This document shows, in pieces, positions 6,995 to 14,660 of a stretch of DNA of 17,447 nucleotides (positions are counted from its first letter, which is position 1; every line of letters starts with the position of its first letter). Position numbers and translations under genes: made by a program. The stretch comes from an uncultured Clostridia bacterium (GTDB lineage Bacteria > Bacillota > Clostridia > Oscillospirales > CAG-272). Below the pieces are notes generated by a model. It was not told the DNA's origin. It saw only the letters and a program-made list of their open reading frames with translations, and searched no databases. Location: the NCBI GenBank assembly GCA_946641795.1, contig CAMPBZ010000009.1, forward strand, positions 1 through 17,447. Direction: 5' to 3'.

Positions 6995-7696
6995 ATGGAT
7001 AAAAATTTTACCATTCCGGTCAACGAGGCGTTTGAGGCGTCGGCGGCCAACCCCGCCTGCGGCTGTCCTTTTTGCGCGCTTTACCGGATGTTGGAAGAAA
7101 ACGAGCTCGATCTTATTCTGGGCGCTTCCATGATGGAGCCGGACATTCGCATTCGCACCAACCGGGAGGGCTTTTGCCGCCTGCACTATGATTTGATGTT
7201 TACCCGCAAAAACCGCCTGGGTATGGCGCTCACGCTGGAAAGCCACCTTGCCGAGCTGGAAAAAGACCTGCGCGACGGCGGATTGGGCGGCGGAAAAGGG
7301 AACAAGCCGATCAAACGCATTGGCGAGCTGGAAGCCGGATGCTACATTTGCAACCGTATCAACCACAACTTTGAGGAAATGGTGGATACCGCCGTTTACA
7401 TTTGGGAAACCGACCCCGAATTTGCGCCAAAGCTCAAAGCGCAGCCCTATTTTTGCCTGCCGCACTACCGAAAACTGTTGCAATACGGGCAAAAGCGGTT
7501 GGGCAAAAAACAGTTGCCACTATTCGTTTCGCAATGTGAAAAGGTGATTTCCGATTACCTTGCCGAACTGCAAAAGGACGTTAGCTGGTTTTGCAAAAAG
7601 TTTGACTACCGCTACGCCGAGGAACCGTGGAACAACTCCAAGGACGCCGTTGAGCGCGCGTTCAAGTTTCTGCGGTCGGATATTCACAACCGGTAA
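6995..7696 (+). CDS. DUF6062 family protein with two CxxC...CxxH repeats
   Basis: 233 residues, soluble, no signal peptide. It contains two similar metal-ligand sets: C24-P-F-C27 with C61-R-L-H64, and C116-Y-I-C119 with C154-L-P-H157. The gaps between pair members are 34 and 35 residues, and both second pairs are followed by Tyr, so the protein is probably an internal duplication of a Cys3His metal (likely zinc) site. Residues 160-233 are helical and charged. The ATG at 6995, with AAGGAT at 6981-6986, is the start; an upstream in-frame TTG at 6923 lies in the promoter -35 element and cannot be transcribed from that promoter. The family is of unknown function. It is 14 bases from mnmM, which hints at a link to tRNA or translation. 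Confidence 0.82.
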   Translation: MDKNFTIPVNEAFEASAANPACGCPFCALYRMLEENELDLILGASMMEPDIRIRTNREGFCRLHYDLMFTRKNRLGMALTLESHLAELEKDLRDGGLGGGKGNKPIKRIGELEAGCYICNRINHNFEEMVDTAVYIWETDPEFAPKLKAQPYFCLPHYRKLLQYGQKRLGKKQLPLFVSQCEKVISDYLAELQKDVSWFCKKFDYRYAEEPWNNSKDAVERAFKFLRSDIHNR

Positions 7697-7710
7697 AGGG
7701 GGCGTTTTTT

Positions 7711-8265
7711 GTGATTGATCTTTTGGAACTGCACAAATATTTTATTCTGAAACATCTGCGCGAGGGTGACGTTGCCGTGGATTTTACCATGGGCAACGGG
7801 CACGATACCGAGTTCCTTTCCGAAACGGTGGGCGAGCGCGGACACGTTTACGCCTTTGACATTCAGGCGCAGGCCGTGGCCTCCACCCGGCGGCATTTGG
7901 AGGAGGCGGGCTGCCCGCAAAACTACACCCTCATCCACGCCTCGCACGAGTTCGTCAAAGATTATGTCAAAACGCCCTTCAAAGCCGGAATGTTCAACCT
8001 GGGCTGGCTCCCCGGCGGCGATAAATCCATTACCACGCTTCGCAAAAGCACCATGCCGGCAATCGAAGCGGCCATTGACCTGATGGATCGCGACGCAATT
8101 TTGAACGTTGCCGTTTACCCGGGACACGAGGAAGGGGACGCCGAAGGGAAGATGATTTGCGAGTACCTTGCCGGCATCAGCCGCCATAAGGTTTGCGCCA
8201 CCAAGGTTAAAATCCTCAATTCGCCCACCTCGCCCTACTTTATCGTCATCGAAACAAAACCGTAA
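7711..8265 (+). CDS. mnmM: tRNA 5-aminomethyl-2-thiouridine-methyltransferase (class I SAM-dependent)
   Basis: 184 residues, the usual length for the YtqB/MnmM family. VDFTMGNGHDT (23-33) is the SAM-binding motif I characteristic of the family, D50 is the acidic residue that ends strand 2, and FNLGWLPGGDK (95-105) is the family-specific motif. In B. subtilis this protein (formerly YtqB) methylates the aminomethyl group at wobble U34 to complete mnm5s2U in tRNAs, replacing the methyltransferase activity of MnmC of Gram-negative bacteria. Translation starts at GTG 7711 with AAAGGGGG before it. It is the second gene of the operon with DUF6062. No terminator is obvious after it. Confidence 0.9.
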   Translation: MIDLLELHKYFILKHLREGDVAVDFTMGNGHDTEFLSETVGERGHVYAFDIQAQAVASTRRHLEEAGCPQNYTLIHASHEFVKDYVKTPFKAGMFNLGWLPGGDKSITTLRKSTMPAIEAAIDLMDRDAILNVAVYPGHEEGDAEGKMICEYLAGISRHKVCATKVKILNSPTSPYFIVIETKP

Positions 8266-8311
8266 AGCTGCATAGGTCAAAATAATCGGAGCTGTTTGCA
8301 AAAATTTAGCG

Positions 8312-8340
8312 TTTACTACCCCTCAAAAAGTTGCTATAAT
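8312..8340 (+). promoter_or_regulatory. Sigma-A promoter of aminotransferase gene
   Basis: TTTACT (8312-8317) and TATAAT (8335-8340) have a 17-base spacer. The leader to ATG 8382 is about 35 bases and contains AGAGGA at 8371-8376. Confidence 0.75.
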
Positions 8341-8381
8341 AAAAAAGGCAAATTATATTAAAACTAAAAAAGAGGAAATGC

Positions 8382-9230
8382 ATGAAAACACTCGGCTATT
8401 ATAACGGAAAAATCCGCGATCTGGAACACAGCACCATTCCAATGCTGGACCGCTGCACCTATTACGGCGACGGCGTTTTTAACGTTTCCTATTGCCGCAA
8501 CCGGCACATTTACGAGCTTGACGCACACCTGGAAGGGTTGTATTCCAGCGCGCAGGGCGTTCAAATCGAGCCGCCCCTTTCCCGCGAGGAGCTGAAAGAC
8601 CTGCTCTATCGGCTGGTCAAAAAGCTGGACGCAAACGAGCTCCGCATTTACGTTCAGTTTACCCGCGGCACCGGCATCCGGCAGTATTCGTTTGCCAGCA
8701 CCGCGAAAAAGACCAATTTGATGATTATGATCACCCCCGGCGGCATTCAGGATGTTCGCAAAACAGTACGGTGCATTACCGGCGAGGATCGCCGCCATCT
8801 GATTTGCAATTTCAAAACGCTGAACTATATTGCCAACGTGCTGGAACAGCAGGCGGTGGACGCCGCCGGTGTGGACGATTTTATCGGCCGCCGCGGCGAC
8901 ATGGTCACCGAGTTCATTCATTCCAATCTTGCAATTCTGAAAAACGGAGTTTTGATTACGCCTCCCGCAAACCAATATATTTATGCCGGCGTTGGGCGCA
9001 AACTGATGCTGGAAGAATGCAAAACCCTTGCAATTCCGTTTGCGGAAAGACCGATTTCGTTAGATGAGCTGTTTTCCGCCGATGAGGTGATGCGCATTTC
9101 GGGCAGTTCGCTTTGTATGCAGGTGGTGGAAATTGACGGCAAGCCGGTCGGCGGCAAAAGCCCGGAGCTTTTACACACCCTGCAAACCGCACTTTTGGAG
9201 CGCTTTTTGAATGCCACGGACGAAAAATGA
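8382..9230 (+). CDS. Class IV PLP-dependent aminotransferase, D-amino acid transaminase-like
   Basis: 282 residues, normal for the family. YGDGVFNV (28-35) is the fold-type IV entry motif. K145 in NFKTLNYIANVL is the expected Schiff-base lysine, at the same number as in the Bacillus D-amino acid transaminase. E177 (VTE) should contact the PLP ring nitrogen, followed by SN at 181-182. RGTGIR (95-100) supplies the carboxylate-binding arginine seen in D-amino acid transaminases, but the His usually two residues after it is Tyr (R100-Q-Y102). The likely role is interconversion of D-Ala and D-Glu for the cell wall; branched-chain or 4-amino-4-deoxychorismate activities of the same fold are alternatives. 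It has its own promoter and a terminator after it. Confidence 0.83.
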   Translation: MKTLGYYNGKIRDLEHSTIPMLDRCTYYGDGVFNVSYCRNRHIYELDAHLEGLYSSAQGVQIEPPLSREELKDLLYRLVKKLDANELRIYVQFTRGTGIRQYSFASTAKKTNLMIMITPGGIQDVRKTVRCITGEDRRHLICNFKTLNYIANVLEQQAVDAAGVDDFIGRRGDMVTEFIHSNLAILKNGVLITPPANQYIYAGVGRKLMLEECKTLAIPFAERPISLDELFSADEVMRISGSSLCMQVVEIDGKPVGGKSPELLHTLQTALLERFLNATDEK

Positions 9231-9310
9231 GAAATCCGCCCGGCCTTGTTACTGCCGAAAAAGCCATAACCCTCGCAATATATAAATGTAAAAAAATAAA
9301 AACGCAAAAA

Positions 9311-9350
9311 AGGCGCCGTTCCCGGGCAAGGGAACGGCGCCTGCGTTTTT
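9311..9350. terminator. Bidirectional rho-independent terminator
   Basis: A perfect 13-bp stem (9311-9323 with 9330-9342) encloses the 6-base loop GGGCAA. A run of T follows on the plus side (9346-9350), and an A-rich stretch precedes it, giving a T tract for minus-strand transcripts. It separates the convergent aminotransferase and DUF3899 genes; the DUF3899 stop codon overlaps its edge. Confidence 0.92.
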
Positions 9351-9721
9351 CAGCAAAGCACAAAGGCTACAAACAAGGAAACGGCAAGATAAACCAGCCC
9401 GAAAAACAGCGGGTAGTTAAATGTTTCGCGGCGCCGGTCTTCCTGGTCCTTTTTGTATTCCCGAAAGGATTTTGCGTTTTTATCAACTCCCCGGCGGAAA
9501 ACATAGCGGGTAATATCAAAATCGCCAAACCGGGCAAGGGTAAACAAAACGCCAAAGGCCAACAGCACCAGGCTGATGATCAACAGCGTATCCGAAAAAA
9601 TCATCAGCCGGTTGGCCGACGAAATGCAGGCTTTTACAATGGGATACGCCAGTGTGAGCGGAACCACAATCAGCAGCGTTCGTATTTTTATGCTTTTAAA
9701 ACTTCCAAATATCTTTTTCAT
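9350..9721 (-). CDS. DUF3899 family small membrane protein
   Basis: 123 residues with three predicted membrane segments (about 13-31, 41-64 and 102-122). Between the second and third lie GDFDITRYVFRRG and a strongly charged cytoplasmic-type stretch (KNAKSFREYKKDQEDRRRE). The pattern LMIFSDTLLIISLVLLAFG and the FDI..Y.FR motif fit DUF3899. Function unknown. The start is ATG 9721. A longer in-frame TTG start at 9739 lies between the -35 and -10 of the consensus promoter and can be ruled out. The -10 box ends 6 bases before the ATG, so the transcript is predicted to be leaderless. Confidence 0.75.
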   Translation of the reverse strand: MKKIFGSFKSIKIRTLLIVVPLTLAYPIVKACISSANRLMIFSDTLLIISLVLLAFGVLFTLARFGDFDITRYVFRRGVDKNAKSFREYKKDQEDRRRETFNYPLFFGLVYLAVSLFVAFVLC

Positions 9722-9727
9722 AACTTT

Positions 9728-9756
9728 ATTATACTGCAAAATGCCGCCTTTGTCAA
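9728..9756 (-). promoter_or_regulatory. Perfect-consensus promoter of DUF3899 gene
   Basis: On the minus strand TTGACA (9756-9751), a 17-base spacer, then TATAAT (9733-9728). The expected transcription start falls at or next to the ATG at 9721. The 157 bases between this promoter and the one at 9914 are AT-rich, and I see no gene in them. Confidence 0.85.
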
Positions 9757-9913
9757 TCTCCGGACGCTATTTTTCTGTTTTTTGCACGAAAAACGCGCGA
9801 AAAGCGGCAAAAAAATATTTTTTTTATATTTTTCAAATGCCCGAAAACGGCCTTTCCAAGCGGTTGGATCATGTTTTTTGTAACATTTTAGCAATATTTT
9901 TTTGCATATTCTC

Positions 9914-9942
9914 TTGACAAAGCTTTCATTCTGGTTTATAAT
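9914..9942 (+). promoter_or_regulatory. Strong sigma-A promoter of oligopeptide transporter operon
   Basis: TTGACA (9914-9919), 17-base spacer, TATAAT (9937-9942): a full consensus match. T-rich tracts just upstream (about 9879-9910) could act as an UP-like element. The expected leader is about 80 bases long. Confidence 0.88.
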
Positions 9943-9966
9943 GAACTATGTTTCAATGTATGTGAA

Positions 9967-9990
9967 CCTCAAAAAACCGAGTCATTGAGG
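9967..9990 (+). promoter_or_regulatory. Small stem-loop in the transporter leader
   Basis: CCTCAA (9967-9972) pairs with TTGAGG (9985-9990) across a 12-base loop in the 5' untranslated region. It has no T tract, so it is not a terminator; it could protect the mRNA 5' end or be chance. Confidence 0.3.
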
Positions 9991-9998
9991 GGCATTTT

Positions 9999-10016
9999 AT
10001 GTTGGCAAAAAAATAA
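9999..10016 (+). other. Possible five-codon leader ORF (MLAKK)
   Basis: ATG 9999 is preceded at good distance by GAGGGG (9987-9992) and ends with TAA at 10014-10016, 15 bases before the binding-protein start. The short length means it may be accidental. Confidence 0.2.
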
Positions 10017-10031
10017 AAAGGAGAAAAACCA

Positions 10032-12011
10032 ATGAAAAAAATTCTCTCGGTAATCCTCGTGGTTGTTATGTTGGTTCTCTGCCTCGGCGCTTGCGCTCCG
10101 AAGAAAGATAACCCCGATGACACCAAAACACCCACCAAATGGGATACCAAAACGTATTCCATGATTGACACCTTCAACATCACCACTCTGGACTATGTTT
10201 ACAACAACAAGTCCTCCAACGGCGACTACACCTCCAACTTTATTGAAGGTCTGCTCACCCAGGATAACCACGGCACTCTCGTTGCCGGTATGGCAAAAGA
10301 GTGGAGCGCTAATGAGGACGCCAGCGTTTGGACGTTCACCATTCGCGACAACGCCAACTGGGTCACCAGCGAAGGCGAAATTTACGACCAGGTGAAAGCC
10401 GAAGACTTCGTAACCGGTATGAAGCACGCTGCTGACAGCTCTTCCGAGACCCTTTCCCTCGTTCAGGATTTGATTGTCAACCTGAAGGAGTACCTGAAGG
10501 GTACTGCTACCTGGGACGAAGTAGGCGTAAAGGCAGAAGACAACAAGGTGATCTACACCCTGACCCAACCCTGCGGCTACTTTGATGGTATGACCACCTA
10601 CTCCATCCTGTACCCCATCAACGCCGAGTTCCTTGCAACCAAGGGCGATGATTTCGGTAAGGTTGAGCCCTCCGGCATTCTGTACAACGGCTGCTACATT
10701 CTCTCCTCTATCGTTGCCGGTCAGGAAGTTCGCTTCGATAAGAACCAGAACTACTATGACAAAGACAACGTGTTCGTAGAGCATGTAAAGGTAACCTACA
10801 CCGATGGCAAACAGGCTGACCAGAACTTCAATATGTTCGTCAACGGCGAAGTAAACGCTACTTCCATCAACTCCAGCCTGCCGCAGGTTGTTGAGGTTGC
10901 TGACAGAGATTTCGCTGCTAACCAATACAAGACCATGACCACCGCTACCTCTTTCTGGGGCGCGTTCAACTTTGATAGACAGAGCTATGTTCTTGCAACC
11001 GACCCGACCTTCTCCACCACCGATAAGACCGATGCGCAGAAGGCTGATACCAAGGCCGCTATTCTGAACAAGAACTTCCGTCTTGCCGTTTATGCCGCTT
11101 ACTCCACCAAGGCTACGCAGGCCGTAACCCAGGGCGAAGAGAGAGCACTTGACGCTGCAAGAAACACCCTTGTTCCTTACACCTTTGCCGCTAAGACCGA
11201 CGGAACCGCTTACGGTGCCCTGGTAACCAAGTACCTCGAAGAGCTCAATCCCGCATTTGATGGCATCAACCTCAACGACGGTCAGGACGCTTGGTACAAC
11301 GTTGAAAGAGCAAAGGCGTTTGCAGCAGCTGCAAAGACCGAGCTCGGCGATACCGTTTCTTCTTGGCCGATCCACCTCGACTATCCTGTACTTTCTACCT
11401 CCGAGAACAACACCAAGATGGCTCGCGCTATGAAGGCTGCTATTGAGGCTGCGATCGGTGAGTATGTATATGTCAACCTGGTAATGTTCAACAACTCGGA
11501 TGACTTCTACATGTCCTTCTACGATGTCACCTACGGTCCTGAAAACTGCATCGACTTCGCATTCGCCGCTGGTTGGGGACCTGACTACGGCGACCCGCTC
11601 ACCTATATCAACTGCTTCAACGCGGAAAATGGTGATATGCTGCACTACTCCGGTCTGAACCTTGCATCTCAGGGTCAGTCCGAGTCCGAACTTGCCGCAA
11701 TTCATGCAATCGGTTTGGATGAAGTTTTGACGAAGCTCAAAGCTGCTACTGTTCTCAGCGGTGACGCTCGTATCGAAGCCTTTGCCGAGATCGAAGCAAT
11801 CCTGCTGGCCAACGGTGTTCTCCGCCCGTATACTACTCGTGGTGCATCCCTGGCGATCAGCACGGTTGTTCCGTTTACCGCTGCATACGGCCTCTATGGT
11901 CAGGCAAGCTATAATATCGTTCCTTACTTCAAATATATGAAGCTCCAGGAAACCCCTGTTCTCGCTGCTGACTACAATGCCGCTAAGGAAGCTTGGCTGA
12001 AGGGTGAATAA
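10032..12011 (+). CDS. Oligopeptide ABC transporter substrate-binding lipoprotein (OppA/AmiA type)
   Basis: 659 residues, the size of streptococcal AmiA. The N-terminus is a lipoprotein signal peptide: MKK, a hydrophobic core, and the lipobox CLGAC with C21 as the lipidated residue; a charged linker follows. The SBP_bac_5 pattern is seen in AKEWSANEDASVWTFTIRD and the following NW...VKAEDFVTGMKHA. The mature protein should capture peptides on the outer face of the membrane and deliver them to the permeases. AAGGAG before ATG 10032 is strong. Codon use differs from the rest of the window: Arg is frequently AGA, Ala often GCT, Val often GTA, which fits high expression more than transfer because the rest of the operon is matched in function. 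A hairpin after the stop probably limits expression of the downstream genes. Confidence 0.93.
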   Translation: MKKILSVILVVVMLVLCLGACAPKKDNPDDTKTPTKWDTKTYSMIDTFNITTLDYVYNNKSSNGDYTSNFIEGLLTQDNHGTLVAGMAKEWSANEDASVWTFTIRDNANWVTSEGEIYDQVKAEDFVTGMKHAADSSSETLSLVQDLIVNLKEYLKGTATWDEVGVKAEDNKVIYTLTQPCGYFDGMTTYSILYPINAEFLATKGDDFGKVEPSGILYNGCYILSSIVAGQEVRFDKNQNYYDKDNVFVEHVKVTYTDGKQADQNFNMFVNGEVNATSINSSLPQVVEVADRDFAANQYKTMTTATSFWGAFNFDRQSYVLATDPTFSTTDKTDAQKADTKAAILNKNFRLAVYAAYSTKATQAVTQGEERALDAARNTLVPYTFAAKTDGTAYGALVTKYLEELNPAFDGINLNDGQDAWYNVERAKAFAAAAKTELGDTVSSWPIHLDYPVLSTSENNTKMARAMKAAIEAAIGEYVYVNLVMFNNSDDFYMSFYDVTYGPENCIDFAFAAGWGPDYGDPLTYINCFNAENGDMLHYSGLNLASQGQSESELAAIHAIGLDEVLTKLKAATVLSGDARIEAFAEIEAILLANGVLRPYTTRGASLAISTVVPFTAAYGLYGQASYNIVPYFKYMKLQETPVLAADYNAAKEAWLKGE

Positions 12012-12044
12012 TCCTTACAAATTTTGATTAAATGACCTAGAACG

Positions 12045-12079
12045 GCGAGGACCGGAAGACTTGTTCTCCCGGTCCTCGC
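12045..12079 (+). terminator. Intra-operon hairpin, probable attenuating terminator or mRNA-stabilising stem
   Basis: GCGAGGACCGG (12045-12055) pairs perfectly with CCGGTCCTCGC (12069-12079) around a 13-base loop. The following TATTCTTTTAC is only partly T-rich, so termination is probably incomplete. I see no new promoter before the permease gene, so downstream genes most likely depend on read-through. Confidence 0.7.
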
Positions 12080-12105
12080 TATTCTTTTACTAAAAGGAGA
12101 TTATT

Positions 12106-13599
12106 ATGAAAAAGGGTTACATAGCTTTGCGGCTTCTCCGGTCGCTGATATCCTTGCTGATCATAATAGTAATCGTTTTTACCTTGATTTATACGCTGAT
12201 CCCGCGCAGCATTATCCGCAGTAAGATCTATGTTGATCTGCGCCAGAAGCCGCAGGATGTAAAAGACGATTTAACAAATGTACAATTGGAAAAGCTCGGA
12301 TATCTTGATTATGTAACGATTTCCGATTATTGCGTTGAATTGTATGGGCAGGGGAACGTGCCGGAAGCGGCGCTCCAACCGGATTCCGAGGAATCCCAGC
12401 AGTTCAGAGCAATGTATGAGAAAAAAGGCTACACCGTGGAAGCGTTTCAGGAGAATAAACAACTGTACGCTTGCAAGGATATTCCGGTTGCAAAAAGAAT
12501 TCTTACCTGGTTTGGCAATTTGATCCAAATCGACCATCCCTGGAAAGTTCAGGACCCCAACAACCCCGATCTTCCGAGATACCTTAAAGTTGGTACCACC
12601 CCCACCGGCGGACTTGCGCTGATTGGCAGCGGTACCGTACACAAGTATCTGATTTATTTCGATACGAATTTCCCGTATATCCACCAGAATATCATCACGC
12701 TTGATTTTGGTGTGTCCTACCCCACCTTCCAAGGGAAAGAAGTAATGCAAGTCATTTTCGAGTCCCAGGGCGAAGAAGTGAAAAGGGAAGTCACCTTTGA
12801 GACCGGCTATACCGCCGAGTCCGCCATTATATTCGGTACGCTGAAATATAAATCCAACCCGGATAGAATGGATCAAAATAAATTTGTAGATAACTACGCA
12901 GATTATCAAACCAAAAAGGCTCAGCCCTCTATGGTTGGCACGTCCTTTATTATGGGCATTATTGCGCTTGTTTTGTCCTACCTCATCGGACTTCCTATGG
13001 GCGTAGCAATGGCAAAGTACAAGGACAAACTGGTTGATAAACTGGGAATGGTTTATATAATCTTCATTATTGCCGTGCCTTCGCTGGCATATATTTACCT
13101 GTTCCGTTTCCTTGGCGTAAAACTATTCTCTTTGCCGTCGGTGTTCACCACCTACGGCTCCGGCGATATCCGCTCCTGGATCCTGCCTGCCATTTCGTTG
13201 GCGCTGCCCTCCATTTCCAGCCTGATGCTTTGGATGCGGCGGTACGTAGTGGACCAGATGAACTCGGATTACGTCAAATTTGCCAAGGCAAAGGGACTGA
13301 ACAAGAGTGAAATCTTCCGCAGGCACATCTTCAAAAACGCGGTCATTCCGATTGCCCACGGTATTCCTACGGCGCTTGCCGGGTGCATTACCGGCGCCAT
13401 TATTACCGAGGCCGTTTACTCGGTTGGCGGTATGGGTAAAATGATCCCCGATTCGATCAACAACTACAACAACCCGATGGTCATTGCGCTCGTATTTATG
13501 TTTGCGGGAATTTCGGTGTTGTCGGTGCTCCTTGGCGATATTGTGCTCACCAAGGTCGATCCGCGGATCTCACTCAGTGAAAAGGCGGGTAGATCGTAA
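12106..13599 (+). CDS. Oligopeptide ABC transporter permease (OppB/AmiC type)
   Basis: 497 residues, nearly the length of streptococcal AmiC (about 500) and much longer than E. coli OppB (about 306). One membrane segment lies at about 9-33. A large outside loop of about 240 residues follows, then further segments from about 276 onward. The EAA loop, where the ATPases dock, is around 387-415 (YVKFAKAKGLNKSEIFRRHI). The large extracytoplasmic domain probably contacts the binding protein (inference). AAAGGAGA precedes the ATG. The stop overlaps the next start as TAATG (13597-13601), indicating translational coupling with the second permease. Confidence 0.93.
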   Translation: MKKGYIALRLLRSLISLLIIIVIVFTLIYTLIPRSIIRSKIYVDLRQKPQDVKDDLTNVQLEKLGYLDYVTISDYCVELYGQGNVPEAALQPDSEESQQFRAMYEKKGYTVEAFQENKQLYACKDIPVAKRILTWFGNLIQIDHPWKVQDPNNPDLPRYLKVGTTPTGGLALIGSGTVHKYLIYFDTNFPYIHQNIITLDFGVSYPTFQGKEVMQVIFESQGEEVKREVTFETGYTAESAIIFGTLKYKSNPDRMDQNKFVDNYADYQTKKAQPSMVGTSFIMGIIALVLSYLIGLPMGVAMAKYKDKLVDKLGMVYIIFIIAVPSLAYIYLFRFLGVKLFSLPSVFTTYGSGDIRSWILPAISLALPSISSLMLWMRRYVVDQMNSDYVKFAKAKGLNKSEIFRRHIFKNAVIPIAHGIPTALAGCITGAIITEAVYSVGGMGKMIPDSINNYNNPMVIALVFMFAGISVLSVLLGDIVLTKVDPRISLSEKAGRS

Positions 13600-14648
13600 T
13601 GAATTATTTTAAGAAACATATGTTCGACAAATACAGTTTGGATCGGCATTTCGGCAAAGCCCCGCAAGAGGAGCCGGCGCAGGAAGAAAACGCCGCCGAG
13701 ATCAACGAGGACGAACTGTTTACCTTTGCCGAATTTGACGAAAAGAAATCCGAGGTCATTGCCGCGCCCCGTTATTCCTACTGGAAGTCGGTGTGGAAGA
13801 CCTTTGTCAGCAGCAAAATTACCATTGCGGTTTCCATTTTGGTCATTGTGGTTGTGGCGTTTGCCTTCATTCAGCCACTCATTTCGCAGTTTGACCCGAT
13901 GAAACCGAAGCACCCCATTGAATACGAATACCATTTCCTTTCCCCGTCCTGGGAGCACCTTTTCGGAACGGATGGTGAAGGAAACGAAGTATTTGACGTT
14001 GTTTGGTCAGGTGCGCGCAACTCGCTCATCGTCAGCCTGATTGCCACCGCCATTGATATGGTGATTGGAATTGTGATTGGCGCCATTTGGGGCTTTTCCA
14101 AAAAGATGGATAAGTGGATGATTGAGGTTTACAACGTCATCTCCAATGTCCCGTTCCTGCTTCTTGCCATGATTCTGGCTTACGTCCTTCGGAACAAGTT
14201 TGACCAGTTTGGCGAAGTTGGCGCATTTATTCCGCTGATCTTTACAATGACGATTACCGAATGGGTTTTCGTTGCCTACTTTATCAGAACGCAGGTAATG
14301 ATCATTCGTGACCGCGAGTACAATCTTGCCTCCAAATGCTTGGGTACCAGCACATGGACGATGGTTACGAAGAACATTCTGCCGTACCTCATCTCGGTTA
14401 TTATGACCTACATTTCCCGGCAGGTGCCCGCGCTCATCTCCTACGAGGTCTTCCTTTCCTATATGGGATTGGGACTTGACGAGCGGCACGCGTCTCTCGG
14501 CCGTACCATTTCGCAGTACACCTCGTATATGAGCGGCTATCCGCACCTGTTCTGGATCCCGGTGCTGATTTTGGCGCTGATCTCCATTTCTCTTTATATC
14601 GTGGGGCAAAAACTTGCCGATGCGGCCGACCCCCGTACCCACAGATAG
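13599..14648 (+). CDS. Oligopeptide ABC transporter permease (OppC/AmiD type)
   Basis: 349 residues. A cytoplasmic lead of about 70 residues contains a strongly acidic stretch (EEPAQEENAAEINEDE) before the first membrane segment at about 73-93. The usual BPD_transp_1 core follows, with the EAA loop at about 236-262 (REYNLASKCLGTSTWTMV). The family commonly has 300-310 residues, so the acidic extension accounts for the extra length. It should form a heterodimer with the preceding permease to make the membrane channel. Its start overlaps the preceding stop by one base, and its TAG stop abuts the AGGAGG site of the first ATPase gene. Confidence 0.93.
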   Translation: MNYFKKHMFDKYSLDRHFGKAPQEEPAQEENAAEINEDELFTFAEFDEKKSEVIAAPRYSYWKSVWKTFVSSKITIAVSILVIVVVAFAFIQPLISQFDPMKPKHPIEYEYHFLSPSWEHLFGTDGEGNEVFDVVWSGARNSLIVSLIATAIDMVIGIVIGAIWGFSKKMDKWMIEVYNVISNVPFLLLAMILAYVLRNKFDQFGEVGAFIPLIFTMTITEWVFVAYFIRTQVMIIRDREYNLASKCLGTSTWTMVTKNILPYLISVIMTYISRQVPALISYEVFLSYMGLGLDERHASLGRTISQYTSYMSGYPHLFWIPVLILALISISLYIVGQKLADAADPRTHR

Positions 14649-14660
14649 GAGGAGAAGACC

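Noticed and set aside
9722..9739. TTG-initiated extension of the DUF3899 protein
   Set aside because: It lies inside the spacer and -10 box of its own consensus promoter.
9969..11705. Long minus-strand open frame (578 codons) opposite the binding-protein gene
   Set aside because: It matches no family, lies wholly antisense to a well-supported gene, and is explained by the strong codon bias of that gene leaving few stops in one antisense frame.
10032..12011. Horizontal transfer as an explanation for the binding-protein gene's codon use
   Set aside because: The gene is in its proper operon position with matching permeases and ATPases; high expression explains the bias more simply.
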